NCBI GenBank assembly: GCA_905221605.1
Contig: CAJNDS010000079.1
Location: forward strand, 165,001-229,000
Length of the DNA: 64,000 nt
Reading direction: 5' to 3'
Origin: Symbiodinium natans
Taxonomy: Eukaryota > Sar > Dinophyceae > Suessiales > Symbiodiniaceae
The notes under the pieces are model-generated. The model saw only the letters and a list, made by a program, of their open reading frames with translations, made no database searches and had not been told where the DNA came from. The position numbers and the translations under genes were made by a program. Each line of letters starts with the position of its first letter. Positions within the stretch are counted from its first letter, which is position 1. Shown one piece after another: positions 55,401 through 64,000 of this stretch.

Positions 55401-58400
55401 AAGACTTGCAGGTGGTCTTCCAGGAGGCCCAGCGGGGGCACCTTCGCCTCCTTGAGCCGGTGGCCGGGGAGAGCGCCGCGCCGCCGGCGCGGTTCTTTTT
55501 GAGAAGAACAGGGTTTAGGGTTTATGGGTTTGTAGGGTTTAGTGTTTTGGGTAGCGGATTCCACAGCCAGGTGCAGGTGTACCACCTGAAGATGCACGAG
55601 TTCCTGGCCGCCGAGGCCCAGAGAACAACCCGCAGAGACGTTCTTACAAAGGGCTGCATCTCGCCAAGTTTCTTGGGGACCAAATGCACCCTGAAAGGGC
55701 ATTATAGTAGTACAGGGTGTATGACCCGAATTTTAGGGTTCATTTGGTCCCCAAAGTCGAGTTGAAACTTCACTGACTGTTAGGCTTGGAAAGCGGCCAG
55801 AGCCTTGGCATGCGAAGCAGTGCCCCAACAGCCGTGATGCCGCGAGAAAGTGCGACAACCTGCGAGTGGCCCAGAACTCACGCCTTTTGGTACATCTGCG
55901 ATAGGAACGAATTGGGTATATGTGCACCACTACCTTCAGAAAACTGGACTAATTTCATGTTGGACGAACATGTGCCATTAAGCGCGCTCGTGGTTTTGCC
56001 TCTTCCTGTTGGGAACTACTGAAGAGCACGATGTAGTGTCAATGCTACTCCCGGCTTTCCCATGGGAAGGGTGGCTTAGGCCCTGCCCTGTTCAACACCA
56101 CCCAATATGCTCGAAGCGGGGGGCAAGAAAACAGAAGGCACGCAGGAAGCCTTGCTTGCAAAAAGGGTGCCGAATCGACCGAATTTGTTGCTTTTCCAAA
56201 TCTTCCAACATGCCAAAAGCAATTTAACCAAATGAAACCTACATCTTAAAACGGTACCTTTCCAAATCTTCCAACATGCCAAAACCAGCAAAAGCTCAAA
56301 ACCTACATCCCAAAATGTTACCCAAAAAGGCAAAATCTCAAAACCTACATCCCAAAACGGTGCATGCCCAAATTTTCCAATATGCCCAAAGCAGCAAAAG
56401 CTCAAAACCTACTTTTTTTTGCATGTTGGAAGACTTGGAAAGGCAACGTTTTGGGATGTAGGTTTTGAGCTTTTGCTGCTTTTGGCATGTTGGAAAATTT
56501 GGGCATGCACCGTTTTGGGATGTAGGTTTTGAGACCAAAAACGGTGCCTTTCCAAATCTTCCGACATGCCCGAAACAGCAGAAGCTCAGAACCTACATCC
56601 CGAAAACATTACCTTCCCGTATCTTCCAACATGCCAAAAACAGCTACAGCTCAAAACCTTCATCTCAAAACGGTGCCTTTTCAAATCTTCCAATATGCCA
56701 AAAGCAGCAACAGCTCAAAACCTGTGTCCCAAAACGTTGCCTTTCCAAATCTTCCAACATGCAAAAAACATGCAGGAGCTCAGAACCTACATCTCAAAAC
56801 ATTGCCTTTCCAAATCTTCCAACATGCGAAAGACAGCGAAACCTCAAAACCTACATCCCAAAAAGTTGCCTGTCCACCAGTGTTTTCTCGATTTCTCCAA
56901 AGTTCAAAAAAAAAAACATTTTTTGCAGTTCTTGCTAACATTGAAAAATCAATACAATGACCTCTCATCATGGCCAGAACGACTTAAGAGTCGCCCAGCC
57001 TCGATTTCCATTCCATTCGAATTTTTTTGGCAAAGCTTCGATTGCGTTCTCTTGTCTTTGATTTTCCAAAATGGCCAAACAGAAATTCAACAGGCACACT
57101 GAAATTTGACAGAAGATTGAGCAGAAGAAACTCTGCTTTCTTTCAGGCTGGGTGCCCTCAATCTTTATCTTTCGTTTTTGGTTGCGTGTTGCAATTCTTC
57201 CCTAAATTCAGCACCATTCAACGAATTTTCAAAATTTCTAAAGTCTCCGAAAATGTTGAAAAAAATCCTCAAAATCAACACTTGATCAGTTAAATTTGTT
57301 GAATTTACTCTGGTGTTTCGCTCGTCCTCGAACATGCCAAAAACAGCAAAAGCTCAAAACTACATCCCAAAAACGTTACTTTTCCAAAATCTTCATTTAT
57401 TCGGAAAGTGCCAAAAACAGCAAAAAAAAAAAAAAGCTCGAGTGGCTTCAAGAGCCCACAAAAACCATGAAAAATGTCAACCCCAAGTTGCTTGGTTTTA
57501 GGGCTTATCATTGCCAGCAACATATGCCACATGATGGCAGTGTCACGAGAAAAGAACAAACGGGCCAACATCCGCATGTCAGGTTCGGTGCCAAATGTCG
57601 CCAACTCGAGAAGGTCCCAAAGTTTTGAAGACGTCACGCCCAATCCAAAATGAAAACCGGCGGCTTGGAGGGCCCGATGGCCCGTTTTTGGGGCGACGAA
57701 ACCCCTCTCGGGCCCTCTGTGCGCTCTGTGTTCGGATTGAGGCCAACCTGGAGCTCAAGGAGGCCTTCAACCTGGCCCGAGATGAGCCCATGCTGCGAGG
57801 CCAAAGTGGGGTCATGCACCCTACACTGCTATAACTCCTATTCAGGTATTAGGAGCCCTAAACCCTATACTACTATCATTCCCAGTAAGGCATGATGCGC
57901 CATAAACCCTTTTAGGACGCATTTGGGTTCCTAAGCTTCTCCTGCAGTCCCCGAGTTACCCTCGGAGGCGCGGCGCGGTACCTGGTGATGTTGGAGACCG
58001 CCGGGAAAGAGGAGGCGCTTGGGGACCAAATGAACCCTAAGATTGGGGGTCATACACGCTATACTACAATAATTCCGATGAGGGTATTATGAACCGGGTT
58101 CATGATACCTTAGTAGGGAATTCTAGTAGTGCAGGGTGGATGGGTTGCCCTAAACCCGTATACTACTATAATTCCGACTAAGGTATGATGAACCCTAAAT
58201 CCTTGTAGGGTTCATTGGGTGCACAAGGCGGTGGTCGACCTCTGTGGCTGCAACCTGGGAGCTGCCGACGTCGAAGCCCTCCGAGGACTCCCGAATCGTG
58301 TGAAGGGTAGAGAAGAGAAGATTAGAGAGCAGAGAAGAGTAGAAGAGTAGAAGAGAGAAGAGTAGAGGGAGAGCGGAAGAGAGAGCACAGATGCGCAGCT

Positions 58401-61400
58401 GTTGAGGAGCACTGCTCTGCAGGGGCCGCCTCAGGATCCTCCTGGCCAACAACACGATCGGCCACTGGCTCAGTGGGAGCTGCCTTGGGGACGACATGAA
58501 CGCTAAAAGGGTTTCCGGTTCATAATACCTCAATAGGAATTATAGTACAGGGCAGATGACCCCATTTTAGGGTTCATCTGGTCCCCCAAGCTGTGAAGGC
58601 CGTAGGCTACCGCATGCTATACCACGATCTCGCGCACGAATATCGCGTCCCGCGAAGGCCCCGATGGCTTCGACTCCCTGGCCGCCGCTTTGGCCGCCTG
58701 CGGCTCCGGGCTCACGGCGCTCGAGGTGAACTTGTACCTTGGAGACAAAATGATCCCCAAAATGGGGGGTCAAATACATTCATATACCCTATACTACTAC
58801 AATTCCTGTTAAGATTAATATGAACCCTAAACCCTTTTAACATTCATTTCGTCCCCAAGGTACGACTCCCAGATCAGCCCGGGCCACAGCTGGGCAACAG
58901 ATGAGGTGTTAAACTGTTAAACCTCGTCCAGGTTTCTACTTCGACTTCGGAGGCACCTGAAGAAATATATCTCGAGTGTGTCTAAGCCCTCAACCCCAAC
59001 CCCAAACCATCCAACCCTAAACCCTAAACCCTGTAAACCCTGTAAACCCTTCACAGATTTCTACTTTATCCAATTTCTTTCTGCTTCAGAGGGTCGTCTT
59101 CAGCTGATGCCTTGAAGTTTTTCGAAATTGAAATGTCATGAAAAATATATACATACATACATACATACATACTTATCAACAATACATATATACATATGTA
59201 TAGCTACATAGGTTCTTGGGTGGAAACTGTCTGCATGTTTCGTGCTCCGACCAAGACGACGCGGAAGTGGCCTCGCTCGCGGAGGCCCTGGGCGGCCTCC
59301 TCGGGCTCCGGGAGCTGCGGGTGAACCTGGGCCTCTTCGGTCAGATCTACGACAGAGGCCTCAGCTCGGGCCTGAGGGGTTTGGGGTTTGGGGTTTAGGG
59401 CCTGAGACGACGCGGCGGGGAGCGAGGAGTTTCGGTGGGGAAGATTTCCAAGACGGTTTTCTTTGCTCGCTGAGGTGAGGCGGGAGCCCGGAGTCTGGCC
59501 GGCGCCTTGCGGAAGCTGCCGAGCTTGGAGAAGCTGACTCTGGAGCTGTGCGAGAACAAGCTCGGCGCGGGGCCTCGGAATTTCAGGGGGTGAGGGGGGG
59601 AGTGCAATGTGCACATGACGCGTGAAGGCTTGCGACATCCTTTTGGTGCACTCACTGGGCAAGCAACTAACTTTGTCAAGGCACAGGAGAAAATCGAGGG
59701 CGAATCTAGATTCAATCTAGTTTATCCAACTGGGATGCCGACTTGCCTGAAGAAGCTCATCGTCCCATGGCACGCTTAAACCAACGTCCGACATGATCAA
59801 AACACGGAAAAGTTCGCCTCCCAAACATGCCCGAGCCTTGTACACAACCCCGGAGCTGTGCTTCCCATTGTCCATCCGGGACATGCAAGCTGCCGAAGCT
59901 TCGAGAGCTCCTCGCGACAATCAAGCTGCCTCTGGCTGCCAATAGGGTGGAGCTTGACAGAAGGTTGCAGCTCCATCTCCATGTGAACGAAGCCCTCAAC
60001 CCTAAACCCTAAGCCCGAAGCCCTAAACCCAACACCCACCCTACACCCCAAACCCAAGCCCCCCCTTTGCTCTCGACCAAGGCGACGATGGAGCGGCCTT
60101 CCTGGCAGATGCGCTGGGCGCCCTCACCCGGCTCCGGCGGCTGGAGGTGGGGGGTTTACCATATGAGAGGGGTACCTTGGGTACCTGATGAACGTCCTAC
60201 TATTTGGGGGTTTCGGGTTTAGGGCTTCGGGCTTAGGGCTTAGGGTTGGGGATCCTGCTATTTGGGGGTGTATATTAGGGCTATTCGGCCAGGTGAATCT
60301 CTGCAAAGGCGGCCTCAGCTTGGGCCTGAGACGCTCAGGACCTTTGGGACCAAAATGAACGCCCTAGAATCTGTGGGCCGATGCTACTATATAATTCCTA
60401 GGGTATTCTGAACCATAAACCCTTCTGATCAGTTCTTTTCCCCCCCCCCCCCAACAAAAAAGGGAGGAGGCATGACTTCAGACGCCCGACCCCGGCGCCA
60501 GCGCCTCCGAGGCGAGGCAGGCGGTCGGAGCTTGGCCGACGCCTTGAGGAAACTGCCGAACCTCGAGGAGCCCAGAACAGAATCGCAAGAGACGCAATCG
60601 TGCTCAGAATGGCAAGAATGCCCCTAAAGCCTGAACCCTAAACCCTTTTTCTCCCTCGGAGGAGCTCTTCGTCTTGTTGGATCAAAACCGGCTCGGCTCG
60701 GGGCCTCGGATGAAGTGCTGCTTTTGGAGGCAAGCACAGAGGAACAGGAGATATGTTTTGTAGGGTTTTGGGTTTAGCATTTAGGGTTTGGGGTTTGTGT
60801 TTCGTAGGGTTTAGGGTTTCGAGGGTTTACAGGGTTTTGGGTTTAGGGCTTTGCGCTGTTGGGAAAGGATGTGGGGGCAGAGGTGTCTGATCACTGGGTT
60901 CACGTTGCCTGTTGCTTGTCACAACGGCTTGTTTCCAGCTCGAACATGTGGGACTATACGCAAAAAACGGGATCCCTAATACAGACCCGTAGGATTCCCT
61001 GAAAATAAGGACCTCAATAAGGTATACCCCCCATATGCCTTGTATCGAAAATCCCTTCCATGTGGCCCGAGGCGCCGCCGCAGCCTCGTTCGGGGACGCC
61101 CTGGGCGGCCTCGCGAAACTTCGGGAGCTGACCGTGAACTTGGAAAGGAACGGGGCCGGCTCGGGGCTCAGAAGCAGGGAAAGCGCTCCGCAGCTATTCC
61201 GAAGCTTCAGACTGAAGCCGGCTTCATGTTCAGGTGAGGAGGGCGCCCGGAGTTTGGGCGACGCCTTGAAGAAGCTGCCGAGCTTGGAGAAGCTGAAGGT
61301 GTACTTGCTCGACAACAAGCTTGGCTCGGGGCCTACTCGGATTTCAGGCGGAAGGCCAATGTGCAACGTATAGAAGGCTTGGTAGGTGGAAAGGCTTAGA

Positions 61401-62056
61401 AGTTTCGGTGCTCGAAGTGATGAAGCCTGAATTCGCCGAAGCCTGCTTGCCAGGATGGGCTATTAGGCCTTGCAAGCCCTTTTGGGGGGGGGGATTATAG
61501 GGTACAATGGCCCATCCTGGTGGTCATTGAGGTGAAGCGGGTGCTCGATGTGTCATCGACGCCGTGAGGAAGCTCCCGAAGTTGGAGCAGCTAACCCTGG
61601 ACTTCCGCTTGAACGATTTCGGCGCAGGTCCCCGGCGCTGGCTTTGGGCAGGAAGCTTTGCCCTCCCCACCCAACTTTACCTCCAACTCCACAGCCTTCC
61701 ACCTTCAAACTCTCACCTCCCGCCTCCCACCACCTCCCGCTCCATGTACGTATTGTTGAAAGAGCCCTGGTCTTGGCCTCATGCCGCGTGTGCTGCAGTC
61801 CGTTGCCTCTCACAATGCCCTTTGCTCAGAATGTTTATGATTAAACCGTTAGACCTTTACTTGCTGTCCGTCAAGACTTTGGTAGGACTACGTAACTATA
61901 TACAGCTCTAGACAGCCCCACTTGTCAGCAGCAAAAAGCAACGCCCCGAAAAGATCTAGAAAAGATCGCTCTCAGAATGCAGGTGGGGAGGCGTACGCGG
62001 AGTTCAGCGCGGCCCTGGATGCACTCCCTGTGGCCGACAAGAGCGTCCTCATCTGA
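49424..62056 (+). CDS. NACHT-type NTPase with leucine-rich repeats (NLR-like)
   Basis: A long gene of many short exons. Walker A is split: 49460-49491 joined to 49543 gives RVLITGRAGTGKTVITRE. About 50228-50488 carries Walker B, LLLLLDGLDEAG, and the sensor-like VIVTSRPGG. Later pieces include 51427-51599 (SPAITLHYSDKNRAEMLL), 51651-51830, about 52510-52603, 52728-52803 joined to 52932, 53466-53545 (VWGTPLMASILGRLLEV), 55388-55490 and 55575-55640 with VYHLKMHEFLAAEA, the motif that ends NACHT winged-helix regions. LRR exons follow at 57960-58014/58228-58290, 58640-58733/58860, 59230-59385, 59470-59590, 60070-60150, 60510-60567/60662-60716, 61065-61190, 61229-61345, 61535-61635 and a last exon ending VADKSVLI-TGA at 62056. 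NACHT-LRR proteins are signalling or immune NTPases. A single transcript and some exon frames remain unproved; a TAG at 53759 lies in an alternative frame. Confidence 0.65.
52604..52693. mobile_element. Family A element, left end lost
   Basis: Has CTACTACAATTCCTCTTGAG and the right end TTTGGGGCTCATTTCGTCCCCAAG. It lies in an intron of the NACHT gene. Confidence 0.55.
52804..52931 (+). mobile_element. Family A introner, GT-AG intron
   Basis: Starts GTACCTTCAAAAGG and ends TGTGGTCCCCAAG, followed by GTA. Splicing ATG-CCA to GTA-GTG keeps the frame (R-M-P-V-V-S-G). The left tip is worn after CTT. Confidence 0.65.
53400..53440. repeat. Paired poly(C) tracts
   Basis: Two runs of 14 or more C residues are separated by AAGGG. 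They lie just before the exon with CEVFSQVWGTPL. Confidence 0.8.
53868..53992. mobile_element. Family F inverted-repeat element
   Basis: Left CCCAGGATGGGCTATTATAGC; right AAACCATCCTGG. The right part contains a CCCTATAAACC run. A second copy lies at 61453-61530. Confidence 0.55.
54395..54660. repeat. Degenerate tandem repeat with GAGACCGTCGAGA
   Basis: GAGACCGTCGA or variants at about 54438, 54531 and 54600, each followed by GAGCCGCGCCC or GAGCCGGAAGC and by GAGCAAAATTGTC-like words. Units differ in length (about 65-95 bp). Probable intron of the NACHT gene. Confidence 0.6.
54874..54996. mobile_element. Family A element with doubled left tip
   Basis: CTTGGGGGACCAAACCTTGGGGACGAAG shows two left tips in tandem (each under 15 bases). 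The right end is GGTTCATTTGGTCCCCGGGG. Confidence 0.6.
55001..55090. mobile_element. Family C inverted-repeat element
   Basis: Blocks GGGGTACCGTATTGGGGTCC, GGGGGTCCTACTATTTGGG and TTTTCGTAAATTCCCG match the copy at 28686-28800 in order and orientation. Confidence 0.6.
55118..55199. mobile_element. Family A element, left part lost
   Basis: ATGGGGTCATAATACCATG, then AAGGTAAATGAACCATGAGC and the right end GGTTCACCTGGTCCCCAAG. Confidence 0.55.
55672..55754. mobile_element. Short family A element
   Basis: Ends CTTGGGGACCAAATGCACCC and GGTTCATTTGGTCCCCAA, with AGT on both outer sides. At 83 bp it is among the shortest copies: essentially two terminal repeats around GGGCATTATAGTAGTACAGGG. Confidence 0.65.
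56185..57430. repeat. Tandem and inverted array of a ~65-75-bp unit
   Basis: The unit contains CCAAATCTTCCAACATGCC, AAAAGCAGCAAAAGCTCAAA and ACCTACATCCCAAAACG. It occurs about eight times at 56185-56880, with inverted copies (GGATGTAGGTTTTGAGC, GCATGTTGGAAGA) at 56405-56530, and again at 57330-57415. Between 56880 and 57300 the sequence is AT-rich without the unit. Probably an intron of the NACHT gene. Confidence 0.75.
58015..58227 (+). mobile_element. Compound family A introner, GC-AG intron
   Basis: Starts GCGCTTGGGGACCAAATG, ends GTTCATTGGGTGCACAAG and is followed by a repeated GCG. Inside, the family's GGTTCAT...CCTATACTAC core occurs twice, so one copy inserted in, or recombined with, another. 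Splicing GAG-GAG to GCG-GTG restores E-E-A-V-V-D-L-C-G-C-N-L, an LRR strand. Confidence 0.8.
58290..58395. repeat. GA-rich microsatellite
   Basis: Variants of AGAGAAGAGTAGAAG fill the stretch between two LRR exons. Confidence 0.8.
58483..58590 (+). mobile_element. Family A element with CTG target
   Basis: Ends CTTGGGGACGACATGAACG and GGTTCATCTGGTCCCCCAAG; CTG precedes and follows. The target lacks G-T/C/A at its start, so a clean intron would need another donor. Confidence 0.65.
58734..58859 (+). mobile_element. Family A introner, GT-AG intron
   Basis: Starts GTACCTTGGAGACAAAATG, ends TTTCGTCCCCAAG, followed by a repeated GTAC. Splicing AAC-TT to G-TAC-GAC restores A-L-E-V-N-L-Y-D-S in an LRR. 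Confidence 0.8.
59142..59200. repeat. CATA microsatellite
   Basis: About seven CATA units, then TATACATATGTATA-like sequence, in an intron between LRR exons. Confidence 0.85.
60342..60440. mobile_element. Worn family A element
   Basis: Left CTTTGGGACCAAAATGAACG; the middle GATGCTACTATATAATTCC and AACCATAAACCCTTCTG are typical; the right tip has decayed into a C run. Confidence 0.45.
60957..61036. mobile_element. Family C element
   Basis: GGGATCCCTAATACAGACCC, AGGATTCCCTGAAAATAAGG and CTCAATAAGGTATACCCCCC match 15808-15910 block by block. Confidence 0.65.
61453..61530. mobile_element. Family F inverted-repeat element
   Basis: Ends CCAGGATGGGCTATTAGG and GGCCCATCCTGG; the core has a G run. 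It lies in an intron between two LRR exons. Confidence 0.6.
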
Positions 62057-64000
62057 GACACGGGGAGGCCCCGAAAGACACGGGTGGAACGGTTTGAGGG
62101 TTCCAACACAGTGCAACACCTCCCATGTCCGTCAGATCGATACGTAGCGATGAGTCGGAGTACAGTCAACATTTGGGAACCTGAACGAAAAACAAACCTA
62201 AGGAACAGGAATCACAAAGACAACACGGGCCCAATGCTGTTGCAGGACCCTAGCAGACCGCAACGCATTGATTGTAGACCCTAAGCCCCACCGTTCTGTC
62301 CTTTACAGGTGAAAATAGCTGGCCAGGTGATCAAGACCTCACTGAGAGCAGAAAATGCAAGGCATCTTGCACAAGTTTCACCGCTGCCATCTGCAAGTTC
62401 ACATGATTGAAAGGCTTCCGCGCTGGATGCAATCCCCCCTCGCCCCCGCCCCCACCCCCCCAACATCGCAGGGCACGCGGGCAAAAGTGAGAGCTGGCTG
62501 CAACAACTTTGCAGCGAGCATGCGTCAAGACTCCCTTTCAGAGAGATTGGAGTAACGAAGATACCTATAGAGACCATGTCTCAGTCTCAAGAACCTTGAA
62601 CCCTAAGCCCTCCAAAACAGTATTAAGCGCGTGAGCATTCTACCAGGGCGCGTCTTCGCGGCTGCGAGTTGTTTCGGCGGATCTTAGAAGGCTACTTCCA
62701 AGAAAGAAATTAGGGTTCAGGGTTTAGGGTATTATTCCTAGCCTTGTCTCGTGTAAAATTTCACAAGATGCAGAGCCCAATGCCCGTAACAAATAGTACC
62801 TCGTGTCTCGTTAGGCAGAAATCGGGTCACAAGTGGCGCAATAGGCGCTGGACCGTAGCCACGTGGCTGGGGTTTGTTTAAGTGCTTCATGTTCTTGTCG
62901 TTTGGGAAGGATGGCACTTTGTCGGGGAGAAACCACCCTTTTGCATGAGGTGAAACGGCTTGAAAGAACTCCTCATACAGGACTTCATTTGGCCGGGTTT
63001 CAGTATGGAAAGAAACGTGTAGCTACACCCACCTGGCCACAATTCAATAAAAATCATGGTACTTGTAGCGACAACGCTTGTCAACACTCATACACCTAAC
63101 GCATGTTAGGTCATTTTCTCGTGTAGTTTTTGGTTGCTTGAAGGATATCACTGGCATCCCTCAGTTTAGGAGGATCTTCAACCGCCAAAAACCACCAGAC
63201 CTCTGCCTCCACGAACGTGTCGCTAGTGCCGGCAAATGCCACTGAGCGGCCCTCACGCTCTTCGCCCGCCCCACAGATGCCAGACGTCACTGCAGCGTTA
63301 CCACTCAGCCGGATTAAGGTCAGACTAGATTTGCCACAATGTTTGTTTGTGTGAAGCCAAAGCAAAATGTGGCTTTCGGGATTTGGTAGTCTCGGGTTTC
63401 GGTGATGGCCTCAGTAGTCCAGGACTTCGTTGCAAGAAAACAGTGCGCTTTGAGCCGCCAACACGAAGTTATACGAAGTCCATGCTGAAACCTAGGCCCG
63501 ATCTTCCCCTCTGCTGCAAGGTCCCAGCCCGAATCTCTAAACCCCCAAGCCAGCTGCCAAGAAAGACGACCCACAATTCGGCCGTCCAGGTAGGGTTTGG
63601 AGTGTTCTGGGTTCTGGGCCATAAGTCCGAAGTGCTTTGTGTTGACTTTAGCTCATGTCCTGGGCGTTTCCGAAAATAGGGTACCATTTTTTGGGGCTTC
63701 CTTGAAATTACGGGATTGTAGTATCTTAGTATCTTAGGCTGACCCTTTCCAGCTTGGCATCGCAGGGTTTTTGACATTTTACCAATCTACGGCCGCTTGG
63801 AACCGGGAGACACCCAAGTTGCCACCTTTACGTGCGAGCACTTGCGGAGGGCGGTGGATACAAACCCTGGAAAAAGCGGTGGCGTCAAAACCGGTGCCCA
63901 TTTCACCCGCAATGATTTCACCCATGTGCACGCGCAACAAAGGCAGAACATAGTGGATATTTTTGGCGTGATGGGGTGGACACGTTGAAACACGGGCGGT
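62057..64000. other. 3' flank, no gene resolved
   Basis: Short frames on both strands (for example 62863-63099 + and 63797-63988 +, the latter with TFTCEHLRRAVDTNPGKSG) have no recognised family. A worn family C-like piece (CCGAAAATAGGGTACC) lies at 63670. Confidence 0.35.

Overview
This window reads as nuclear DNA of a dinoflagellate, most likely a member of the Suessiales/Symbiodiniaceae or a relative; I cannot fix the genus. The evidence is as follows. Coding sequence is cut into many short exons. Several introns whose borders can be fixed by reading-frame continuity begin with GC or GA rather than GT. Short runs of the plant/dinoflagellate-type telomere heptamer TTTAGGG/CCCTAAA are scattered through introns and spacers across the whole window. 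Nearly every recognisable gene lies on the + strand, as in the one-directional gene arrays of dinoflagellates. No bacterial-style operons, rRNA, tRNA or CRISPR arrays were found. Because genes are split, most long open frames here are accidental; genes below were assembled by joining exon pieces whose protein sense continues across an intron.

Layout. 0.6-4.5 kb: two genes with a shared domain that carries a W-C-x-x-E motif and recalls a TIR fold; the second also has a SAM-like domain. 5.4-8.6 kb: a MIB/HERC2-like gene with a three-times repeated domain. 9.8-14.1 kb: two broken, intron-poor gene copies (an RCC1-repeat protein and a propeller-like protein). 14-27 kb: gene-poor, with small inverted-repeat elements, a dispersed repeat pair, one 195-codon hypothetical gene and a decayed reverse-transcriptase element. 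27.6-28.6 kb: a truncated-globin-like gene. 30-31.2 kb: ends of two small unknown genes. 32.6-39.4 kb: an MFS drug/metabolite transporter whose 4.8-kb intron holds about 100 copies of a 42-bp tandem repeat. 40.6-49 kb: unknown genes plus a third copy of the TIR-like domain. 49.4-62.06 kb: one very long gene for a NACHT-type NTPase followed by many leucine-rich repeat exons, that is, an NLR-like architecture. 62-64 kb: nothing convincing.

The most interesting system is the set of short inverted-repeat elements. At least 20 copies of one family (ends CTTGGGGACC...GGTCCCCAAG) and several other families occur. Where they sit inside genes they form complete introns: the duplicated target bases supply the 5' splice site (GT, GC or GA according to the target) and the last bases of the element (CAAG) supply the 3' AG. 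This is the behaviour expected of introners. At more than ten sites the protein frame closes exactly when the element is removed. The same genes that collect these introns include the TIR-like genes and the NACHT-LRR gene, so recent intron gain and growth of immune-like genes occur side by side here.
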